64,000 bases of DNA from an uncultured Planctomycetaceae bacterium (GTDB lineage: Bacteria > Planctomycetota > Planctomycetia > Planctomycetales > Planctomycetaceae). The stretch covers positions 1 to 64,000 of the forward strand of contig CALSLT010000017.1 of assembly GCA_943787265.1 (NCBI GenBank), written 5' to 3'. A program made the position numbers and the translations under genes. Positions 25,361-32,282 of the stretch are shown in pieces. Numbering within the stretch: position 1 is the first letter of the stretch; the number at the start of each line of letters is the position of its first letter. A model generated the notes under the pieces. It was not told the DNA's origin, searched no databases, and saw only the letters and a list, made by a program, of their open reading frames with translations.

Positions 25361-25428
25361 GTAGCGTGCGTCTCGACGCACCATTGTATGTGGAGATGGC
25401 TCTGGTGGTGCGTCAAGACGCACCCTAC
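25361..25428. repeat. Palindromic intergenic repeat, family A, copy 1
   Basis: Left arm GTAGCGTGCGTCTCGACGCA(CC) at 25361-25382 pairs with right arm GGTGCGTCAAGACGCACCCTAC at 25407-25428; each arm is itself a small palindrome (TGCGTC..GACGCA). The 24-base centre is unrelated to the centres of the other copies at 28893 and 47603. It lies between the DUF1501 and sulfatase genes. Confidence 0.9.
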
Positions 25429-25475
25429 GGAAGCACTCTGAACCTCGTCCTTTACGCAGTGAGACTGAGCTTTTG

Positions 25476-26837
25476 ATGAATATCTTGTCCCGCCTCTTCG
25501 TTGTTCTGCTTTCATGCCTGACTGTTCTGTCGGCAGCGACGACTTCCGCCGACGAGCGTCCCAACATCGTGCTGATCATGGCTGACGATATGGGCTATGA
25601 GTGCCTCTCAGCGAACGGCAGCCTTGATCACAAGACGCCGAACATCGACGCACTGGCTGCGGCGGGACTGCGGTTCGAGCATTGCTACTCGCAGCCGATC
25701 TGCACTCCCTCCCGCGTCAAGCTGATGACCGGACAGACGAACAAGCGCAACTACGTCAAATTCGGAAAGCTGGATCGCAAGCAGACGACGTTCGCACATC
25801 TTCTGAAAGGTTCCGGCTACAAAACGTGCATCGCCGGGAAGTGGCAGCTTGGCAAAGAGGTCGACGCGCCTCAGCACTTTGGCTTTGACCAGTCATTCTT
25901 GTGGCAGCACACACGCAGCGGACGATCGAAAGAAAACGGCAAAAACTACGATCGGCGATACGTCAATCCTCTGATTGAATCAAACGGCAAAGAACGGGAC
26001 TACGTGGATGGCGAATACGGCCCGGATGTCTGCACCGAATTTATCTGCGACTTCATCGACAAGAACAGCGAAGAGCCGTTCCTGGTCTACTACCCAATGA
26101 TCCTCACACACTGCCCCTTCGATCCGACGCCGGATTCCGCTGACTGGGATCCGAAGCGACTCGGCTCGACTACTTACAAAGGCGACCACGAAGATCCTCA
26201 GCGACTTTTCGGAGACATGGTGTCGTATGTCGACAAGACGATCGGCAAGCTCGACTCGCAACTGAAACAGGCCGGCATTCGAGACAACACTCTGCTGATC
26301 TTTGTCGGCGACAACGGAACCGACACACCCATCGTCACCAACACCACGTTCGGGAAAGTCGTCGGTGCGAAAGGACAGATGATCGACGCAGGCAATCATG
26401 TTCCATGCTTCGTGAGCTGGCCAGGCGTCATCAGGAAGGGACGCGTTGTCCAGGACATTATCGACTTCAGCGACATCCTGCCGACGATCTGCGAAGCCAC
26501 CGGCACGAAGGTGCCAGCCGGACTGACAATTGACGGTCAGAGTTTTCTTCCGCAACTGAAAGGCGAAGCCGGTTCGCCTCGCGATTCCATTTACATGTGG
26601 TACTCGCGGAACGGCGGTGTCAAGGCGGCTAGAGCCTTCGCTCGAAATCAGCGATACAAGCTCTACGAGTCTGGCAAGTTCTTCGACGTTCCCAACGACC
26701 GTAGCGAGAAGAAGCCACTGAATGATGCGTCGCTCAGCGAAGAGCAGCTTCGAGTCAAGGCTGTGCTTCAGGCACGGTTGGACCGCTTTGCACCGATCAA
26801 GCCGGTCAACGCGACGAAGGGTAAAAAGAACAAATAG
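25476..26837 (+). CDS. Secreted sulfatase (type I, formylglycine)
   Basis: A 453-residue sulfatase. A signal peptide (LFVVLLSCLTVLSAATTSA) precedes the metal-binding start RPNIVLIMADDMGYE (residues 28-42). The modification motif is CTPSR at C76 (C-x-P-S-R), where the cysteine becomes formylglycine, with GKWQLGK and GDNGTDTP later in the usual places. It hydrolyses sulfate esters, probably of a polysaccharide outside the cytoplasm. Start is the ATG at 25476, not the TTG just before it. Five bases separate its stop from the cytochrome/WD40 gene, so those two are co-transcribed. Confidence 0.93.
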   Translation: MNILSRLFVVLLSCLTVLSAATTSADERPNIVLIMADDMGYECLSANGSLDHKTPNIDALAAAGLRFEHCYSQPICTPSRVKLMTGQTNKRNYVKFGKLDRKQTTFAHLLKGSGYKTCIAGKWQLGKEVDAPQHFGFDQSFLWQHTRSGRSKENGKNYDRRYVNPLIESNGKERDYVDGEYGPDVCTEFICDFIDKNSEEPFLVYYPMILTHCPFDPTPDSADWDPKRLGSTTYKGDHEDPQRLFGDMVSYVDKTIGKLDSQLKQAGIRDNTLLIFVGDNGTDTPIVTNTTFGKVVGAKGQMIDAGNHVPCFVSWPGVIRKGRVVQDIIDFSDILPTICEATGTKVPAGLTIDGQSFLPQLKGEAGSPRDSIYMWYSRNGGVKAARAFARNQRYKLYESGKFFDVPNDRSEKKPLNDASLSEEQLRVKAVLQARLDRFAPIKPVNATKGKKNK

Positions 26838-26842
26838 CTCAC

Positions 26843-28888
26843 ATGAAATACGAAACTCTCACGTTGATTCTCGTGCTGCTGACAACTCATTCGGCAGTCT
26901 ACGCGGAAGCTCCCAACTACGAAGAACACATCAAGCCGCTGTTTCGTAGTCATTGCCTCAAGTGCCACAATGCCGACGAGAGCAACGCTGACTTGGATCT
27001 GTCGTCGTTTGCCGCTGTGGTGAAAGGCGGATCCTCAGGAGCTGTTGTGAAGGCGGGGCGTCCGGAGAGCAGCCAGCTTTATCGGGCGATGGCTCATCTT
27101 AAAAACGCCGAGGCCATGCCTCCGGAAAGTCCCAAACTACCCGATGCAAAGATTGCTCTTGTTCAGGAATGGATCCGCGGCGGACTGATTGCGGGTAAAG
27201 GTGGTAAGTCTCAACTGAGAACCGTTGGTGCAATGCTGACGCCGGTTAAAGCTGGGTCGCCAGCTCCGATGCCGGACGGGATCCCGGATGTTTCCCTCAC
27301 CAAAGTCGTTCGCCCACCGATTCCTCAAGCCATTGCGGCGAGTCTTGGAGCACCGATGTTTGCGGTTTCTGGCCAGGAACAGATCCTGCTTTACGGGAAG
27401 GAAGACGTTCCCGCAGCTCAGTCTGACTTCAAGCCAACAGCAAAAGACAATCTTGCCCGACGATGGGAATTTGAAACGCTGGCTGAAGGGCACATCACAA
27501 ATCGAGATGCCGGCCGAATTGGCAACGGGATTCAATTCGGCTCAACATCAAAGCCAGTTCGAGTTGAACCGATCGTCGAATTCGACTCGTTTGAGCAACT
27601 CACCATTTCCACCTGGATTCGTCCGTCAGACATCGAAGGCGGACAAACGATTTTCGGGCAGGAAAACGGACTCACGTTGTTCCTTGAACGGCGTCGCGAT
27701 GGATGGACGCCGCGTCTTTTTATGAGGGATCAGGATAACGGAATCAGCTATTACGGCCGGGTGGCATTTTTGCCGAATGACCAATGGTCACACCTGGCGG
27801 CAACGTGGGATGGGCGGAAATGGTCGTGGTTCGTTAACTCCGAATTCGTCGCTGTGCAGCAATGCCCGGCTGCTCTGAAGAAGATTCAGCAGCGGCCAGG
27901 AGCCGTCCAATCGATCGGCGGTCAGGTCAATTCCAACGGTCAGACACAAAACCTCTGCCGGTGCGACCTCGACGAGCTGCGGATCTACGACCGGGCACTT
28001 CCTGCCGACGAGATCGCCGCCATGATCAGTGAAGTCGCGCCTGCTTATGGTCTGCTCGGTGCGCTGCCGTTTCCGGAAGGAACGATTCACGATGTGAAGT
28101 TCAGCCGGAACGGATCATTGATTCTGGCTGCGGGCGGCCGAGGAGCTCACTCGGGCCGAGTCGTTCTTTACGATGTCAAAACCGGCAAACGAGTTGCCGA
28201 AATAGGCGACGAAGTCGAATCAGTTCTCGCCGCAGACATTATGACGAATCACAAATACGTGGCGCTCGGCGGCCCCGGCAAACTTGTGAAAGTCTTCGAT
28301 ACGGCAAGTGGCGAGCTTATCCACAAAATCGACAAGCACACTGACTGGGTGACGGCGATGGCGTTCAGCCCGGACGGTTCGTTGCTGGCAACCGGCGATC
28401 GCAGCGGCGGCGTTCACGTTTGGGAAACGGATAAAGGGGCCATCGTTTTTACACTGGACGAGCATAAGGTTCGGATTACCGATCTCGACTGGCGAGCAGA
28501 CAGCAAGTTGCTGGCCACCGCCGCTGAAGATGGCAACCTGATTCTCTGGGATATGAAAGACGGATTTCCATCGCGGAACATCGTCGCACACTCAAGCAAA
28601 GATTCGCCTCGTTACTCACGCCGGACCGGTGTGACCGCTGTCGACTTTGTCCCGGACGGTCGAATCCTGACTGTTGGACGCGATGGATTTTCGCGCCTCT
28701 GGTCTGCGGAAGGCGAGAAACAAGGCGAAGCCAGAATCGACGGCGGCATTCCAACAGCCGCGGCGGTTTTCGATGGCGGAGCAACAGCGGTGATCGGCAG
28801 TTTCGACGGTTCATTGAGCCTTTGGGATCTCAAGGCAAACGCGCGCACGCAGACAATCGTCAACGGCGGGGGTATCCGAAATGATTGA
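26843..28888 (+). CDS. Secreted cytochrome-c-domain / LamG / WD40 fusion protein
   Basis: A 681-residue exported protein. After a signal peptide (residues 1-21) comes a planctomycete cytochrome-like (PSCyt1) domain with haem motif CLKCH at 38-42 and the EAMPPESPKLPDAKIALVQEWIRGG ending. Residues 205-390 form a LamG/concanavalin-type lectin domain (FETLAEGHITN ... LTISTWIRPSD ... GQWxHLAATWDG pattern). Residues 400-680 hold five to six WD40 repeats (e.g. HTDWVTAMAFSPDGSLLATGDRSGGVHVWE). It follows the sulfatase by 5 bp. A likely role is binding a polysaccharide or partner with electron transfer by the haem domain, but that is inferred from domains only. Confidence 0.88.
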   Translation: MKYETLTLILVLLTTHSAVYAEAPNYEEHIKPLFRSHCLKCHNADESNADLDLSSFAAVVKGGSSGAVVKAGRPESSQLYRAMAHLKNAEAMPPESPKLPDAKIALVQEWIRGGLIAGKGGKSQLRTVGAMLTPVKAGSPAPMPDGIPDVSLTKVVRPPIPQAIAASLGAPMFAVSGQEQILLYGKEDVPAAQSDFKPTAKDNLARRWEFETLAEGHITNRDAGRIGNGIQFGSTSKPVRVEPIVEFDSFEQLTISTWIRPSDIEGGQTIFGQENGLTLFLERRRDGWTPRLFMRDQDNGISYYGRVAFLPNDQWSHLAATWDGRKWSWFVNSEFVAVQQCPAALKKIQQRPGAVQSIGGQVNSNGQTQNLCRCDLDELRIYDRALPADEIAAMISEVAPAYGLLGALPFPEGTIHDVKFSRNGSLILAAGGRGAHSGRVVLYDVKTGKRVAEIGDEVESVLAADIMTNHKYVALGGPGKLVKVFDTASGELIHKIDKHTDWVTAMAFSPDGSLLATGDRSGGVHVWETDKGAIVFTLDEHKVRITDLDWRADSKLLATAAEDGNLILWDMKDGFPSRNIVAHSSKDSPRYSRRTGVTAVDFVPDGRILTVGRDGFSRLWSAEGEKQGEARIDGGIPTAAAVFDGGATAVIGSFDGSLSLWDLKANARTQTIVNGGGIRND

Positions 28889-28892
28889 TCTC

Positions 28893-28948
28893 GTAGGGTG
28901 CGTCTCGACGCACCGTTTCAGACAGTGGTGCGTCAAGACGCACCCTAC
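28893..28948. repeat. Palindromic intergenic repeat, family A, copy 2 (inside a reading frame)
   Basis: Arms GTAGGGTGCGTCTCGACGCA(CC) and GGTGCGTCAAGACGCACCCTAC enclose only 12 bases. It begins 5 bp after the WD40-gene stop and is open in the frame of the next gene, encoding roughly VGCVSTHRFRQWCVKTHPT if translation starts at 28881. Confidence 0.9.
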
Positions 28949-28961
28949 GATCTTCTTTCGG

Positions 28962-31466
28962 ATGAGCCTCGTCATTTCTGCTTTGATAGGAGGGCAACTC
29001 TCCGGATTCGCAGCCGACGAGTATCTTCTCGAACTTGTCCATCCTCAGGTCGGTCAGGTTGGAACGACTGTCGAAGTGATGATTGAAGGCGCGTTCCTGC
29101 AGCATCCGGAAGAAGTTCTCTTTTATCAGCGGGGAATTCGCTGCACGAAGTTCGAATCGATGGACACCGTGTTGAGTATCGACAATGGCCAGCGTTGTGA
29201 GGCGGAAGCTGGACGGGCGGCAAGGCTGACTTTTGAAATTTCGAAACAAGCTCGGCCCGGCGAGTATCAACTACGGATTCGAACACGTGATGGGCTGTCG
29301 GAGCTGGTCACGTTCTGGGTGACGGCGCTCTCGGTCGTCATGGAAGAACACGCCTGGATCGACACCGACGGTGCGAGGAACGACTCTGCAGAATCTGCTC
29401 AGCAACTCCCAAGAAGTTGTACGGTCGTCGGGTACATTCCTGGGCGGTTGCCGCAGGACCACGATTGGTACGCGGTTGATTGTCGTAAAGGTGAGCGGCT
29501 GTCTGTCGAGGTTGTGGCAGCGAGACTGGGGACGCTCCATTACGGAGGGATGAACGATCCGGGCGTGCGAATTTTCGATTCGGAAGGGAAGGAACTCGGC
29601 CGCAACGACGACAACGCCTTGCATACTCAGGACCCGGTGCTGACCGTCATGATTCCCAAAGACGGACGCTACTTCATCGATATGCACCAGCAGATGGACT
29701 ACGAAGCTGCCCGGCTTCGGCACTACCTGATGCATGTCGGAATGTTCGCTCGGCCGATGGTGACGTTTCCGCTGGGCGGCCAGGCCGGACGAACCATTCC
29801 AGTGTCACTGATCGGCGACGCGTCTGGCGACGCTCGAATGAACGTCACATTGCCGACTTCACCTGGATCGTTTGAAGATTCGTTCCTCAGTGTTCGACAT
29901 CCAGAGGCTGGACCAACCGCATGGCCAAATGAATTGCACATCGCGTCGTTCCCCGACGTCGTTGAATCTGCCGATCACAATTCGCCTGAAACCGCTCAGC
30001 CGATTGTTGATTCATTTCCGGTTGCGATCAACGGAAGAATCACCGGCGAGGGAGAAGTCGACTGGTATCGAATCCGCGCAAAGAAAGGTGAGCGGTATCG
30101 AGTCGTTGGGTATGGGAAAACGCTCGACTCTGAACTCGACCCGCGCATCTGGATTCGTCCGGCGCCGGGCAACTCAAGCAATCGCAACTACGACGAAGAC
30201 GACAGCTCGTGGGCCGCTCACGATCTAGTTGGACATTCCTACCGGCACCAGACGAAGAGACGACTCGACCCGGTGTTCATGTTTGAGCCGGACTCGGACG
30301 GCGAATGGCTGGTCGGAGTTGGAGACACTCGCCGCGAGTTTGGACCTCAGCACATTTACCGAATTGAGTTTCAACCTCACGTCGACAGCACGTTCGTCCA
30401 TTTTGCGGCCTATCCATCAACACCAACCATCGTTCGGGATCGGATCGCTTTGTTTCCCGGTCACAGTTACTGTCGGCCTGTCAGTATCCAGCCAGGATTT
30501 GGTTCGAAGTACGCCAAACCGCTGCAGTTGCGAGCGAAGAATCTTCCCGCGGGCGTCACGATGGAAAGTAGACCTTTCAAGCAGAGTGACGGCATCATTC
30601 CGGTTCTCTTTCGTGCCGAGAAAGGAACAGCGATCGGAGCTGCACTGGTTGACCTGATCGTCGAGCCGGTCGATCCGAATGATCGTCCACATTTTCGAGG
30701 CGGCTTTATTCAGAACAACCAGGCGACGAATCGTCGCGGCGATTACGCGATGTGTTTTGACAAGACTCGGAAGATGGCACTTGCTGTTGTCGGCGGAGCG
30801 GCGTTTAACCTTGAAGTTGAGCGACCGAGTATTCCGTTGGTCCGGAACGGCGAGCTGTCGCTCAAAGTCAAAGTTCAGCGACATCCGGGTTTTGAAGAAG
30901 CGGTCTACTGCGAGATGGACTGGTTGCCGACCGGCGTCAATAAGCAACCACCATTGATCATTCCTGCCGGGGAAACTGAAGGTACTTACAAACTGAGTGC
31001 CGCCGATAGTGCCACGCCGGGCGAGTTCCAGATCTCGATCACCGGTCGGGAGAATAAAGGTGGCAACGTGCGAACGGCCGCCGGTTTTCACTATGTGTGC
31101 TCACCGTTCGTTCCGCTGAGCGTTGGTGAGCCCTACGTCACCGTCAACCTGGTTCGCAGTGCCATCGAGCGAGGCACGGTTGGGGAGATCGTCGGCGAAA
31201 TCTCTCATCACAAGACGTTCAGCGGAGCAGCGGTTCTCCAACTCGGTCGGCTGCCGTTTGGAGTCGAACAGGTTCAGCCTTACCCAACAATTAAGCCTGG
31301 TGAAGTGAGAGCGACGTTTAGAGTCAAAGTGACAAAGGACTGCCTCGTCGGGCAATATAAAGACATCTTCTGCGGCGTCGCCGTCAGCGACGGCGGGCAA
31401 CAGATCATTCAGCAGACCGGCAACGGCACGTTGCGAGTCGATGTGGAACGGAGTGTTTCCCAATGA
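28962..31466 (+). CDS. Large secreted protein with pre-peptidase (PPC-like) domains
   Basis: About 834 residues from the ATG at 28962 (861 from 28881). It has a short signal-like stretch, LVISALIGGQLSGFAADE, then beta-rich domains. Two segments look like bacterial pre-peptidase C-terminal domains: one around residues 115-235 (GRLPQDHDWYAVDCRKGERLSVEVVAARLG) and one around 345-490 (GEGEVDWYRIRAKKGERYRVVGYGK). The remainder is beta-sandwich-like with no named motif. No catalytic site is visible, so a structural or binding role is likely. Start choice is uncertain because repeat copy 2 lies in the upstream frame; the upstream start would give the leader positive charges. The next gene starts inside its stop codon (ATGA). 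Confidence 0.8.
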   Translation: MSLVISALIGGQLSGFAADEYLLELVHPQVGQVGTTVEVMIEGAFLQHPEEVLFYQRGIRCTKFESMDTVLSIDNGQRCEAEAGRAARLTFEISKQARPGEYQLRIRTRDGLSELVTFWVTALSVVMEEHAWIDTDGARNDSAESAQQLPRSCTVVGYIPGRLPQDHDWYAVDCRKGERLSVEVVAARLGTLHYGGMNDPGVRIFDSEGKELGRNDDNALHTQDPVLTVMIPKDGRYFIDMHQQMDYEAARLRHYLMHVGMFARPMVTFPLGGQAGRTIPVSLIGDASGDARMNVTLPTSPGSFEDSFLSVRHPEAGPTAWPNELHIASFPDVVESADHNSPETAQPIVDSFPVAINGRITGEGEVDWYRIRAKKGERYRVVGYGKTLDSELDPRIWIRPAPGNSSNRNYDEDDSSWAAHDLVGHSYRHQTKRRLDPVFMFEPDSDGEWLVGVGDTRREFGPQHIYRIEFQPHVDSTFVHFAAYPSTPTIVRDRIALFPGHSYCRPVSIQPGFGSKYAKPLQLRAKNLPAGVTMESRPFKQSDGIIPVLFRAEKGTAIGAALVDLIVEPVDPNDRPHFRGGFIQNNQATNRRGDYAMCFDKTRKMALAVVGGAAFNLEVERPSIPLVRNGELSLKVKVQRHPGFEEAVYCEMDWLPTGVNKQPPLIIPAGETEGTYKLSAADSATPGEFQISITGRENKGGNVRTAAGFHYVCSPFVPLSVGEPYVTVNLVRSAIERGTVGEIVGEISHHKTFSGAAVLQLGRLPFGVEQVQPYPTIKPGEVRATFRVKVTKDCLVGQYKDIFCGVAVSDGGQQIIQQTGNGTLRVDVERSVSQ

Positions 31467-31718
31467 GCAAACCAATCTCCGACACAACACCAGAAGCTGC
31501 GGACGTTCAGCGTGAAGTCTGGCGACGCATGACCGCTGAACAACGCGATGAAGTGGGTGCACAACTCAGTGAGAACGTTCGGACGATCGCTGCGGAGGGG
31601 GGTTCGTCGTCGCCATCCGGACTACAGCAACGATCAGGTTCGACTAGCAGTGATTAAGTTGCAGCTTGGCGAGGTGCTCTTTGCGCAGGCGTATCCTGAT
31701 TGCGAGATCGCGCCATGA
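31463..31718 (+). pseudogene. Small protein partner of nucleotidyltransferase, frameshifted at a poly-G tract
   Basis: The frame starts at ATG 31463, overlapping the previous stop by 4 bp, and encodes MSKPISDTTPEAADVQREVW and on through TAEQRDEVGAQLSENVRTIAAEG. At a run of six G (31597-31602) it slips into a meaningless Ser-rich tail ending at 31657. Removing one G restores an open frame, GVRRRHPDYSNDQVRLAV..., ending PDCEIAP with TGA at 31716-31718, which overlaps the nucleotidyltransferase ATG by 4 bp. The restored 84-residue protein has the helical layout of small proteins often encoded just before planctomycete nucleotidyltransferases. Either a real mutation, a phase-variable tract or a homopolymer sequencing error. 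Confidence 0.75.
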
Positions 31719-32266
31719 TGAGTCAGCAACAGTTTCTGTCTCGCATTACGATGGGGCTGACGCAGTCAAGAATCCCTTTCATGGTTGCCGGTTCGATGGG
31801 CAGTACGCACTACGGTGAACCGCGATCGACGAACGACATTGATATCGTCGTGGAACTTTCAGAAGAATCGATTCGAGACTTCGCATCAAGCCTGGGCCAA
31901 TCAGTTTATGTGAGCATCCCGGCCGCGTTGGATGCTCTCAAAAATCGATCCATGTTCAACGTGATCGACACCACAAGTGGATGGAAGGCCGATCTGATCG
32001 TGCGGAAAGATCGAGAGTTCAGCATTGAAGAATTCAACCGTCGCACGCCAGCTACGCTACTCGGTGTGCCCGTACATCTCGCCACCCCCGAAGACATCGT
32101 GCTCAGCAAGCTGGAGTGGGCGCAACGTAGCGAGTCCGAGCGACAGATTCGAGATGCGGCGAGTGTGGTTCGGACAGTCGGAGACGAGATCGACGTTGCG
32201 TACTTGCGGAAGTGGGCGAAAGAATTGAATGTCGAGAGTCTACTGGATGGCATTCTCGGTGAGTGA
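31715..32266 (+). CDS. Nucleotidyltransferase-fold protein (AbiEii/DUF6036-like)
   Basis: A 183-residue protein. FMVAGSMGSTHYGEPRSTNDIDIVVEL (residues 22-48) has the GS...DxD signature of the polymerase-beta-type nucleotidyltransferase fold, with D44 and D46 as likely metal ligands. The C-terminal TPEDIVLSKLEWAQRSESERQIRDA helix block is typical of the AbiEii-like and DUF6036 groups, some of which are toxins that modify tRNA. The ATG at 31715 overlaps the stop of the restored small partner protein, a toxin-antitoxin-like coupling. It is unusual to find this pair inside a sulfatase/DUF1549 run. Substrate unknown. Confidence 0.82.
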   Translation: MMSQQQFLSRITMGLTQSRIPFMVAGSMGSTHYGEPRSTNDIDIVVELSEESIRDFASSLGQSVYVSIPAALDALKNRSMFNVIDTTSGWKADLIVRKDREFSIEEFNRRTPATLLGVPVHLATPEDIVLSKLEWAQRSESERQIRDAASVVRTVGDEIDVAYLRKWAKELNVESLLDGILGE

Positions 32267-32282
32267 CGAAAGTTTACGGATA

